Shown: positions 33,947-42,735 of the stretch, in pieces | How positions within the stretch are numbered: the stretch's first letter is position 1 | Layout: each line of letters begins with the position of its first letter | DNA from: Pseudolysobacter antarcticus | Lineage (GTDB): Bacteria; Pseudomonadota; Gammaproteobacteria; Xanthomonadales; Rhodanobacteraceae | Length of the DNA: 64,000 nt | Assembly: GCF_004168365.1 (NCBI RefSeq) | Contig: NZ_CP035704.1 | Location: 3,968,001 to 4,032,000 of the forward strand | Direction: 5' to 3' | The notes under the pieces: model-generated | What the model saw: the letters and a program-made list of their open reading frames with translations, nothing else | Database searches by the model: none | Told to the model about the DNA's origin: nothing | Translations under genes and position numbers: made by a program

Positions 33947-34741
33947 TCAGCGCGTGAAGCCGTATTTCTTGGCAATGCTGTCGATCAGCGCACAGGCCTT
34001 GACCGGATCCTGCTGCATCAATAAACCAACGGGTTCGGTCAGCTTGCCGAACTCCTGCCAGTCGTCGCGAGTCAGTTTTTGGGTATCGGCGCGCTGCTGG
34101 AAGGATTCGGTAAGCCACATCGCACGCATGGACGATTCTGCCAAGTCGCATTTTTTGGCCGGAGGATTTTTTCCTTCTTTTTCCACTACCGAAAGTGGCC
34201 TCACGTTTTGCGCCGCCAGATCGACTTTGTATTGTTTCGCAAGCGCGTCATAGCTTGCACACGCCTCCGCATAGTGTTCTGCAGCCAGTGTTTTTCCGAC
34301 TGCGCCGAGGCGCGTATTGAAGTCGATCACTTGTCGATAATTCGCCTCGTAGCCGGCCGGATCCTTGAGCGGATCGGGCAACGCATTTTGCAGTTTCATG
34401 CCGAACTGATTCAACGCCATCATGTGATTAAACGCATCATCGCGACTGCACGTTGCGGGCGCCGCGGCATGCGCAGGACGCTGGCTGACGAGGAAGGCCA
34501 GCGCAATAAAAATCAGCGCATAGATCGCAATGAATTTTGGCCATGCCCACGGCGGCTGGCTTTTCCGCGCCAACATCCAACAAAACAAGGCTGCCAATCC
34601 GGTATGCGCGAACAGACGCCCTATCGCTTCACCAGCACCGTCGGCAGATTTTGGCGCGCCGATAAAAATGTACAAGGCTGCGATCGCGATTATCAGTGCT
34701 CCGCCCCAGCAGGCCAGCGCTTGTTTACCCGATGTACGCAT
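33947..34741 (-). CDS. Membrane-anchored protein of unknown function
   Basis: A 264-residue protein from the ATG at 34741 (MRTSGKQALACWGGALIIAI). Three hydrophobic helices (about 8-28, 42-58, 70-88) precede a charged helical domain of about 170 residues with cysteines near its start (ATCSRDDAFNHMMALNQFGM), middle (EACASYD; KKCDLAE) and end (KACALID). The C-terminal domain is probably periplasmic after a QRPAHAAA segment. I do not recognise the family. It sits between two groups of exported repeat proteins. Confidence 0.6.
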   Translation of the reverse strand: MRTSGKQALACWGGALIIAIAALYIFIGAPKSADGAGEAIGRLFAHTGLAALFCWMLARKSQPPWAWPKFIAIYALIFIALAFLVSQRPAHAAAPATCSRDDAFNHMMALNQFGMKLQNALPDPLKDPAGYEANYRQVIDFNTRLGAVGKTLAAEHYAEACASYDALAKQYKVDLAAQNVRPLSVVEKEGKNPPAKKCDLAESSMRAMWLTESFQQRADTQKLTRDDWQEFGKLTEPVGLLMQQDPVKACALIDSIAKKYGFTR

Positions 34742-34855
34742 GAATATTCCCACGTTAATGGAGCTGCAGTTGCGGCTTCGCGTTTGCATTCAAAAGAAAT
34801 ACGCGTCGACGACAATCACGATCCTGCGCAACTGCCGTCACCGCTTTCTATCAAA

Positions 34856-37465
34856 TCAACGATCCGAACCGAGCTGCCACATCGCCCCGAGCGTGGCCAA
34901 TAATACCCCGAGCAACAGCAATGACCACGTCGACAACGACGGAATCTGCTGCACGTTTTGCTGTACAACCACCGGTGCGAGATTGGTCAGATTGAATACT
35001 TGACTGACATCGGATTCGGTCGAGGTGTGATCACCATCGACAATCGCCGTGACCTGATACGCACCCACCGTACTGTCTGCGGTGGCCGTTACTTCGGCGT
35101 AGCCATTCGCATCAGCCAAGACACTGATCGCGGAAAGTGTCGCGCCGCCGCTGGCAAGGAAAAATACCTGCACTTGCGGCGTGGCGAGACCGTCGCTATT
35201 GACCACGCGCACGCGCAATTTTTGCGCAAAACTGGTGTTGACCAAGGTCGATTGCGGCGTGCCGCTTTCCAGACTCATGGCACCGACCAGATCGGCAATA
35301 TTGCGCAACTGAAAGGTTTGTGGACTCGTAATCAAACTGCCCTGCACACTCACCTTCACCGTGTACTGCCCGGCAAAACCATTCGCCACCGCGGTGACCT
35401 GCGCATCGCCGGCAAGGTTGGTCACTGCGCTCAATGCGGAAAATACCGCGGACGCGCCGGTGCCTGCATCAGGTGTGATCTGGTACAGCACGGTTTCACC
35501 GGCGACGGGATTGCCGAAGAAATCCTGCACATGAATCACGATCGGCCCCGAGAATGCCTTGGTCACGTACGCATATTGCGGGTTCGACACATCGACATAG
35601 ATCAACGCCGCCGATCCCGCCGTTGCCGAGTTGCTGAGTTTGATCGCCGTGGGTGTCGCACCCGCTGCTGAAACCGCGATATTGTACGAGCCCGACATCG
35701 ATGCCGCAGTGGCGGTAACTGAAGCCAGACCATTTGCATCGGTGACCGCACTGGCTGCCGACAACACCGCACGCGCACCGGAATTGGGTGCGCTGAAATT
35801 GACCGTCACGCCCGATTTTGGCACGTTGGAATCGTCGGTCAGTTTCACCTGCAACGGCGTCGCGAATGCCGTGTTGACCAGGGTGCTCTGGTTATCGCCC
35901 GTGGTGACGGCAAGTACGTTGGCGCCGATGTTGCAGAGATTGAAATTTTCCGGATTACCGCCGTTGTAACCCTGTATCACCGCATGCAAGGTGTAGCAGC
36001 CGAATACATTATTGGCGACGGCCGTGTAACTGACCTTGCCTTGGGCATTCGTGCTACCGACGAACCCGCTTGCACTCGGTACAGCGACGCCGGTGGGTGC
36101 CGAAAATATCACCTGCAGATTGGGAACCGGTGCGTTATTTTCATCCAGTATCGTCAGCGAAAGTGGCGTCGCAAAAGCTGTTCCGAATACGGTACTTTGC
36201 GGACTGCCGCTCTCGAGCACGTGCGTTACTGCGCCGGCGCTGGTCTTGAATATCGCGATATCGCTGAGGCCCGGCCCGCGCGTGATCATATCGGCACGGC
36301 CATCGCCATTCAGATCGACACCGATGAGCATGCGCGTCTGCGAATAGCCGATGTGCTGGTTGTATACAAACGAATGATCGGCCTGTTGCAGCAACACATA
36401 CCCGTCGGAGACGACATCGAGTCGACCATCACCATTGACATCGGCAATCACGGTTTGGCCCATGTCGCGGCCACCGTCACTCGGCACTCCGGTAGCGTAC
36501 AAATGTTTCGGCGTCTGGAATGACCCGTTGCCGTTGCCCTTGGCAAACCACACGCCGTTGCCGAAAGTATTGGTCATCACCAAGTCGATCTTGCCATCGC
36601 CATCCAGATCTGTGGTTTGCGTGTCGAAGGTCAGATAAACGTTGCCACTGACATCCAACACTTGGCCCAGCGGGATGAAAGAACCGGTGCCAAGACCTTT
36701 CATCACCGAGACTTTATCACCAGTAGCCAGAATGATATCCAGCTCCGCATCCGCATCGACCTTGGCTAGCGACAGGCTGTCAGCACTATCAATATCGTAC
36801 TGGTAGGCCGAAACGAATTTTCCGCCGCCGGATCCCAGCAGAACTTCGACGTACGTTGTACTGGTGCCCCAAGCAAGCGTGACGATATCCGGTTTGCCAT
36901 CGTGATTGATATCTGCAACCGCCGCGCTGTAGGCATGACGATAGGCATCAGCGAGCGCCGGATGTTGCGGACTGGCTGCGACGAAGGTGGCTGTGTTGTC
37001 GCCCACGCCCAACAACACCGAAACGCCAATGTCGTCAGTGACGATGAGATCGATGATGCCATCGCCATTCACGTCAGCCGCTGTCACGCCAGTCGGATTC
37101 TTGAAATTGAATACGCCGTAGTCATGACGCAGCGTGAGCGTGCCAATCGGATCGGCCGTATAAATGGCCAAACCACCGGTGTCGTTATTATTGTTCTTGA
37201 TAACGGCCACGTCAGGATAACCGTCGTTGTTGAAGTCCGCCGTGGTCGCTGCGAACGGCGCACCAAAACTGCCGCCGATACTGGCCGGCTGTACGCCGGG
37301 CGCGCCATAAATATTGGCGGCGTGCGCACTGATCGCGACACACCACAGGGAAACCGCCGCGATTGCCATCAGCGTTCTGGCTGGAGCAAACCGTTTTTGA
37401 CGTGCTTGCCGCGATTGCACGATCGTGGCGCGCGCGTCATCGAGAAACTTATTGATACGGTACAT
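34856..37465 (-). CDS. FG-GAP/VCBS and Ig-like repeat surface protein with IPTL-CTERM sorting end
   Basis: An 869-residue exported protein from the ATG at 37465, with a long basic signal region ending ISAHA. Residues about 60-390 hold seven calcium-type FG-GAP repeats (DFNNDGYPDVAV; DVNGDGIIDLIV; DINHDGKPDIVT; DLDGDGKIDLVM; DVNGDGRLDVVS; DLNGDGRADMIT). About 400-830 hold four bacterial Ig-like (Big-1/invasin) domains, each opening with a QSTxxxTxFAxPL-type strand. The C-terminus is IPSLSTWSLLLLGVLLATLG plus a short charged tail, an IPTL-CTERM motif thought to be processed by an exosortase-like system; that enzyme is not in the window. Confidence 0.88.
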   Translation of the reverse strand: MYRINKFLDDARATIVQSRQARQKRFAPARTLMAIAAVSLWCVAISAHAANIYGAPGVQPASIGGSFGAPFAATTADFNNDGYPDVAVIKNNNNDTGGLAIYTADPIGTLTLRHDYGVFNFKNPTGVTAADVNGDGIIDLIVTDDIGVSVLLGVGDNTATFVAASPQHPALADAYRHAYSAAVADINHDGKPDIVTLAWGTSTTYVEVLLGSGGGKFVSAYQYDIDSADSLSLAKVDADAELDIILATGDKVSVMKGLGTGSFIPLGQVLDVSGNVYLTFDTQTTDLDGDGKIDLVMTNTFGNGVWFAKGNGNGSFQTPKHLYATGVPSDGGRDMGQTVIADVNGDGRLDVVSDGYVLLQQADHSFVYNQHIGYSQTRMLIGVDLNGDGRADMITRGPGLSDIAIFKTSAGAVTHVLESGSPQSTVFGTAFATPLSLTILDENNAPVPNLQVIFSAPTGVAVPSASGFVGSTNAQGKVSYTAVANNVFGCYTLHAVIQGYNGGNPENFNLCNIGANVLAVTTGDNQSTLVNTAFATPLQVKLTDDSNVPKSGVTVNFSAPNSGARAVLSAASAVTDANGLASVTATAASMSGSYNIAVSAAGATPTAIKLSNSATAGSAALIYVDVSNPQYAYVTKAFSGPIVIHVQDFFGNPVAGETVLYQITPDAGTGASAVFSALSAVTNLAGDAQVTAVANGFAGQYTVKVSVQGSLITSPQTFQLRNIADLVGAMSLESGTPQSTLVNTSFAQKLRVRVVNSDGLATPQVQVFFLASGGATLSAISVLADANGYAEVTATADSTVGAYQVTAIVDGDHTSTESDVSQVFNLTNLAPVVVQQNVQQIPSLSTWSLLLLGVLLATLGAMWQLGSDR

Positions 37466-37829
37466 CGGCAGGTTCCTTGAATTTGAAAGTTGTACGGATG
37501 TGGTACTGAGATGCGGCAAACGGCACGCGTTTTTGTCCGCCTGCTCGCGAAGAAACCGATCCGTCCAACGAGCAGTGACAGCAGCGACCGGCGCATCAAT
37601 CGAGTCCGGGATCTGGCATCGACGCATGCTCTATCCATTGATTACGCGATTCCGAAAAAAAGGGGACATCGACAGCAGCGACATGCTCTTTGCAAAATCC
37701 AGGCGCGTGCCGCGTGCTGGTTGCGAATCGCGTTGTGCACGGTCACAAACAGAAAAAAGGGCGCCGCAGCACCCCTTCCTCTTTCGCGTTTTCACGCCTG
37801 CCAAAATCAGGCATGATTACTTGATCGAT

Positions 37830-39062
37830 TCATGGCGTCGGTGGAACATCGAAACCGTTGGCGAATATCGGATCGACTTGCACACCCTCGAATGCGCCGA
37901 TGTCCGCCGCGACGCCGAGCACACGCGGAAAGCCAATGCTGCGTTGGTCGTATTTGTAACTGTAGAAATTGTCGCCCTGGTCGATGGCCGGGCTGCCGGG
38001 CAACAAGGCATGCGTGAGCGTGGGCCCGCCGTTGTTTGCCAGTTGCGCGAGCTTGGGATTGGTGTTGATCCAGTCGCTCGGTAATGCGAAATTGCATGAA
38101 GCCGCGCTATCGAGATTGTGGCCAAGCGAGCTGATCGCTCCGATGCAATTGGCGCCACCGATGGGATTGGCGATGATGCTGGACAACACGCTCGTTGCAC
38201 CGAGATATAAATACAGTTGTTGCGCAGTATTTCCCGTCATGGTCACGTTCGCCAACTGAGTCGTTGCTCCGTTGTAAAGCGTGCCGATGCCGCCGCCATA
38301 GTTCGCGCTATTTCCGCTGATCGTGGAATTGATAACACTCAGCGTCGCCTGATTGAGAATTCCGCCACCACCTCCAATGGACACGCTGGCTTGATTATTG
38401 ACAATCGCGCTGCTGGTAATTTTCAACGTGCCTTGCGCAATACGAATGCCACCGGCATCGTTGGGGCTGGTGTTGTTACTCACCGTGCTGCGATCAATAC
38501 TGACCACGGCATTGGCATCGTTGATAAAAATGCCGCCGCTATTGCCGCCCGCAACGGCATGATTGTTGGTGATCACGCAGAGTGAGATATTCAGCGTGCC
38601 GAGATAGGTCGCGATGCCACTGCCCTGATCGCTCGCACCATTTTGAATCGTCAGGTTGACGAGGCTGGTGATGCCGCCGCCGCCAATATTAAATACGCCA
38701 TGTGGCGCACCACCGTTCGCATCCACGATGACCGTGCCAGCGGGGCCGGTGCCGATGATGGATAAATCTTTCGCTGCATCGGGTTTTGACGCAGTTAAAG
38801 GCGCGGTAGTTATATAGATACCCGCGGGCACGTTGATGATATTAGTGCTGCTTGCCTGTGCAGCACTGACTTCCTGAATGGCCCCGCGCAGGGTGCAATG
38901 ACCCGCACCATCGTTGCACACGCCATCACCCTGATTTACGTCGGATGCATCGAGTGTGCTGTTCACCGTGAACGTGGCCGCCGCAGACGCGCCGGCCAAA
39001 AACAAAGTCAAGCCTGCAACAAGAATTCGCGCTGCCACCTGAGAAACTCGTCGATTGTTCAT
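37830..39062 (-). CDS. CSLREA/choice-of-anchor-Q beta-helix surface protein with IFANGFD tail
   Basis: A 410-residue exported protein; the ATG at 39062 has a GAGG at good spacing (starts at 39068 and 39074 are possible). The signal peptide ends ASAA. The CSLREA-type segment GVCNDGAGHCTLRGAIQEV comes first, then Gly/Asn-rich beta-helix rungs (NSGGIFINDANAVVSIDRST; GGGGGILNQATLSVINST). The choice-of-anchor-Q end is NNGGPTLTHALLPGSPAIDQ and ADIGAFEG, closing with DPIFANGFDVPPTP. The tail resembles those of four other exported proteins in this window. Confidence 0.88.
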   Translation of the reverse strand: MNNRRVSQVAARILVAGLTLFLAGASAAATFTVNSTLDASDVNQGDGVCNDGAGHCTLRGAIQEVSAAQASSTNIINVPAGIYITTAPLTASKPDAAKDLSIIGTGPAGTVIVDANGGAPHGVFNIGGGGITSLVNLTIQNGASDQGSGIATYLGTLNISLCVITNNHAVAGGNSGGIFINDANAVVSIDRSTVSNNTSPNDAGGIRIAQGTLKITSSAIVNNQASVSIGGGGGILNQATLSVINSTISGNSANYGGGIGTLYNGATTQLANVTMTGNTAQQLYLYLGATSVLSSIIANPIGGANCIGAISSLGHNLDSAASCNFALPSDWINTNPKLAQLANNGGPTLTHALLPGSPAIDQGDNFYSYKYDQRSIGFPRVLGVAADIGAFEGVQVDPIFANGFDVPPTP

Positions 39063-39191
39063 TGCCATCCTCATATCGCCACTCAATCGGGGCTCTGTAT
39101 GGCAATACGGCAATTTGCAAAAAAGGGGACATCAAGCTGCGCGATAGCACCGCGAGGCATTACACTCACGCATGACCGGGAAGGAGGAGCA

Positions 39192-39800
39192 ATGACGCAA
39201 CGTCTAGATTCGAGCAGGCCCGACGTCACCGTCTTGCTCGACGCACTGGGCCGCGGCGAGCCGGCCGCGCACGACGAATTGTTTACTCTGGTGTACGACG
39301 AGCTCAAACGCATCGCGCGCGCGCACCTGCGTCGCTCCGGCGGCGGCATGACGGTCAATCCCACGGCGTTGTTGCATGAGGCATGGATTCGCTTCGCGCG
39401 CAGCGACGGCGCCGCACTCGAAGGCAGCGCACATTTCTACAACGTCATCGCCCAGGCAATGCGCCAGACCTTGATTGATCTGGCCAAAAAACACGCCACC
39501 GTGCGCCACGGCGGCGATCTGGTGCGTACCGAACTCACCGATCGCATCGAGCAACCCGATAAACCGCTGGATGAATTGCTCGCGCTCGACGAAGCGCTTG
39601 GCAAGCTGCGCGACTGCGATGCGGATCTGGCCGAACTGGTGGAATGGCATTCGTTCGCCGGGCTGGCGCTCAACGAGATCGCGCGCGTGCGCGGCGTTAA
39701 TACACGCACGGTGAAACGTCATTGGGCGATTGCGCGCGCGTTTCTGGGTGACGCGATGCGCGGCGATCCGACGGCAGTGACCGCTCCCCCGATCGCGTGA
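39192..39800 (+). CDS. ECF-type RNA polymerase sigma factor (TIGR02999/ECF43-like), second copy
   Basis: A 202-residue sigma factor from the ATG at 39192, preceded by AAGGAGGAGC. Region 2 (ELFTLVYDELKRIARAHLRR; FYNVIAQAMRQTLIDLAKK) and region 4 (ELVEWHSFAGLALNEIARVR; NTRTVKRHWAIARAFL) are clear. It is a homologue of the sigma factor at 2699 and, like it, precedes Ser/Thr kinase genes with no anti-sigma gene nearby. It is divergent from the CSLREA protein gene, with 129 bases between the two starts. Confidence 0.88.
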   Translation: MTQRLDSSRPDVTVLLDALGRGEPAAHDELFTLVYDELKRIARAHLRRSGGGMTVNPTALLHEAWIRFARSDGAALEGSAHFYNVIAQAMRQTLIDLAKKHATVRHGGDLVRTELTDRIEQPDKPLDELLALDEALGKLRDCDADLAELVEWHSFAGLALNEIARVRGVNTRTVKRHWAIARAFLGDAMRGDPTAVTAPPIA

Positions 39801-39899
39801 AGTCGTGAGTCGCATCGACTATTTTTCCGCGACTGAAACCGTCGCGCATCACGCTTCGATCCTCATGAAATTTTCCTCGATGGCTTCATATTTCGCGCG

Positions 39900-42584
39900 A
39901 TGAGTAGCCTCGATCCCCAGCGCTGGCGACGGCTACGCGTATTGCTCGATCAGGCGATGGATCACGACGGTGCCGCCCGTCTGGCATTTGTTGACGCGCT
40001 CTCCGCAGAAGATGCCGAGTTGCGCGAAGATCTGCAGCGCCTGCTGATCCAGCACGCGCGCGATGAAGAAGAAAGCTCGCTCGATCCGTTCGCCGTGATG
40101 GCGCCGCTGATTCTCGGCAGCGCTGAAGCCAACGCCGAAGAAGATCGCATTGGTCAGCAGATTGGCGTGTATCGGCTGTTGCGCCTGATCGGCAGCGGCG
40201 GCATGGGCAGTGTGTATCTGGCCGAACGCAATACCGATAATTTTGTGCAACGCGTCGCACTGAAAGTGATTCGTGGTGAAGTCGCGACCGCCGCGGCGCG
40301 CGAGCGTTTTGAGCGCGAACGACAGATTCTTGCGCGTCTTGTGCATCCGAACATTGCGCCTTTGTACGACGGTGGTCAGACGCCGGACGGCCAGCCGTTC
40401 TACACGATGGAATATGTCGATGGTGTACCGATCACCGAGTATTGCAATACGCGCCTGGACAACGTTCGTGCGCGCGTGAAACTGCTGATCGATATCGCCG
40501 GTGCGCTGGCCTGCGCGCATCAGAATCTGGTCGTGCATCGCGATATCAAACCCTCGAATATTCTCGTGACGGCGGAAGGTCGCGCCAAGCTGCTCGACTT
40601 CGGTATCGCCAAACCGATGGGTGTCGGCGATGCGGCATTGACCCAAGCCGCGCTCGGGCCGATGACGCCGGAATACGCCGCGCCCGAACAATTCCGCAAT
40701 GCTGATGTGACCGTGGCGACCGACATCTATCAGTTCGGCGTGTTGTGTTATCGCGTGCTCACCGGGCGCTTGCCGTATCGCGCCGATCCGAGCGATACCT
40801 ATGCATGGTCGCGCGCGGTATCGGAAGACGATCCGCTGAAACTGCGGCTGGTGCTGAGCGAAGATGGCAACAACGGCGAGACGACTACCGCACCCGGCCG
40901 ATTGCGTTTGCGCCGTTCGATCAGTGGCGATCTCGATGCGATCCTGCGCAAAGCGATGGCAAAATCGCCGGGTGATCGTTACCAATCGATGGATGCGCTG
41001 GCGGCAGATCTCAGCGCGTTTCTCGATGGCCGCCCGATCAGCGCGCGGCAGATGGGCGCGCTGTTTTACGCGTGGCGTTTTGTGGTGCGTCGGCCGATCG
41101 CATCGAGTGCCGCATTGCTCGCGATTCTCGGCTTGATCGCGACCACCTTGATTGCCGTGCGCCAAGCCGAAATGAAAGCGCACGAAGCGGAACGTGCGAA
41201 CGCCGAAGCGAAACACGCCGATGCCGTGGCGGATTTTCTGATCGGTCTGTTCAAGGTTTCCGATCCCGGTGTGAATCGCGGCGAGAAACTCAACGCGAAT
41301 GAAATTCTCGCGCGCGGTGCGGAAAAAATCGAACACGAATTCGTCGATGAGCCTGATCAACGCATTCGCCTGCAAACCGTGATGGCGGAGGTGTATGCCG
41401 CGATGGGTGATTACCCGCGTACCCAACCTTTGCTGGAGCAGGCGATCGCGACTTTGCGCAGTCAGTCCACGCCCGATCCGGCGGCACTGGGACACAACTT
41501 GCAGCAACTGGCATGGCTCAAGGCGCAGTTGAATGATCTTCCTAGCGCGCTGACATTATTCGAAGAAGCAGAAGCGCTGCTCACCGGCATCAGCACGCCC
41601 AACGCACTTGACGATCTGGTTAGCGTCCATCTGCATCGCGGCTTGGCATTTTTGTGGCAAGGCAACTACGCACTTGCCGAACGCGATACACGAAGGGCAC
41701 TGACACTGGCACAACAAACCCGTGGCGCAGATAGTGAGATGGCTGCGCGTGCGCATCAGAATCTGGGCATGGTGCTGGACTTTCTGGGTGATAGCGCTGC
41801 CAGCAAGGCAGAGACCGAAATCGCCTTCGAAACTTATCGACGCACGCTTGGAGAGGATCACCCCGATACGCTTGCTGTAGCTGCGGCGATTGGCTGGAGC
41901 TTGGCTCAAGCGGGCGATCTGACCGGCGCACGCAGCGCGCTGCTGGACGTTGTTGCACGTCAGAAAAAAGTATTGGGAGAGTCGAACAACGGCAACGGCA
42001 AGGCGCTCAACCAGCTTGGCATGGTCGAGTTGCGACTGGGACTCACAGATCAGGCGATCGAACATTTCCTCGCGGCGGAGGCTGTATACCGTCGCGAATT
42101 CGGCAGCAACAGCGCCTACCTTGTGACGCCGGTAATGCTCAATCGTGGACGCGCCTTGCTCGCCGTGGGCAGGTTCGCGGAAGCACTGGAACTGTTCCAG
42201 CAAGTTCACGCCCAACGTGTCAAGGACTTGCCGCCCGGACATGCAGAATTGGCTGAATCGCTGATGTTCATGTCATCGGCGCTACTTCATCTCGGGCGCA
42301 TTACCGAAGCACTCGACAACGCAAAAAAGGCGGTGACTATTCTGCGCGCCACACCGTCGATCGATCCGCTGGATCTGGCAAAGGCGCTGCAGCGTCTCGG
42401 GCTCGCGCTGAAGGCGTCTGGTGATATCTCGCATGCACACGAGGCGTGGCGCGAAGCGCTCGATATCGCCAGTCCAGCGCACGGCATGAACTCGTGGCTG
42501 GCCAAGGATATTCGGCGGTATATTCTTGAACTCGATCCGACCCTCGCAACACCACCGCAAAAAACTACGTCGGATATCGAATAG
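39900..42584 (+). CDS. Membrane Ser/Thr protein kinase with TPR-like sensor half (tandem copy 1)
   Basis: An 894-residue Hanks-type kinase. Glycine loop GSGGMG (98-103), ATP lysine K122 (VALKVI), HRDIKPSN (213-220), DFG (233-235) and APEQ (261-264) are all present, so it should be active. A membrane helix at about 400-420 separates the cytoplasmic kinase from a roughly 470-residue periplasmic TPR-like half (YPRTQPLLEQAIATLRSQ; ARAHQNLGMVLDFLGDSAAS). It lies 99 bases after the ECF sigma gene and 151 bases before a second kinase with an almost identical catalytic half. Confidence 0.92.
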   Translation: MSSLDPQRWRRLRVLLDQAMDHDGAARLAFVDALSAEDAELREDLQRLLIQHARDEEESSLDPFAVMAPLILGSAEANAEEDRIGQQIGVYRLLRLIGSGGMGSVYLAERNTDNFVQRVALKVIRGEVATAAARERFERERQILARLVHPNIAPLYDGGQTPDGQPFYTMEYVDGVPITEYCNTRLDNVRARVKLLIDIAGALACAHQNLVVHRDIKPSNILVTAEGRAKLLDFGIAKPMGVGDAALTQAALGPMTPEYAAPEQFRNADVTVATDIYQFGVLCYRVLTGRLPYRADPSDTYAWSRAVSEDDPLKLRLVLSEDGNNGETTTAPGRLRLRRSISGDLDAILRKAMAKSPGDRYQSMDALAADLSAFLDGRPISARQMGALFYAWRFVVRRPIASSAALLAILGLIATTLIAVRQAEMKAHEAERANAEAKHADAVADFLIGLFKVSDPGVNRGEKLNANEILARGAEKIEHEFVDEPDQRIRLQTVMAEVYAAMGDYPRTQPLLEQAIATLRSQSTPDPAALGHNLQQLAWLKAQLNDLPSALTLFEEAEALLTGISTPNALDDLVSVHLHRGLAFLWQGNYALAERDTRRALTLAQQTRGADSEMAARAHQNLGMVLDFLGDSAASKAETEIAFETYRRTLGEDHPDTLAVAAAIGWSLAQAGDLTGARSALLDVVARQKKVLGESNNGNGKALNQLGMVELRLGLTDQAIEHFLAAEAVYRREFGSNSAYLVTPVMLNRGRALLAVGRFAEALELFQQVHAQRVKDLPPGHAELAESLMFMSSALLHLGRITEALDNAKKAVTILRATPSIDPLDLAKALQRLGLALKASGDISHAHEAWREALDIASPAHGMNSWLAKDIRRYILELDPTLATPPQKTTSDIE

Positions 42585-42735
42585 TTTTTTGGTGCATCGG
42601 CGTGTTGCCGTCGGCATGGTGATGACGCAGCTGCTATCGTGAAATTGAATATCGACCATTTTATGGCCGGGTTGCTAGTCCACCGCGGAGCCGCATACGC
42701 ATGAAATCTGGTTTGATTCATCACGCCTGGGCACG

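Noticed and set aside
39933-41507. A 524-residue open frame antisense to the first tandem kinase, with a similar 468-residue frame (43054-44460) antisense to the second
   Set aside because: Both are His/Arg-rich translations of the complementary strand of high-GC coding sequence, and their mutual similarity follows from the near-identical kinase DNA. No ribosome site or known domain supports them.
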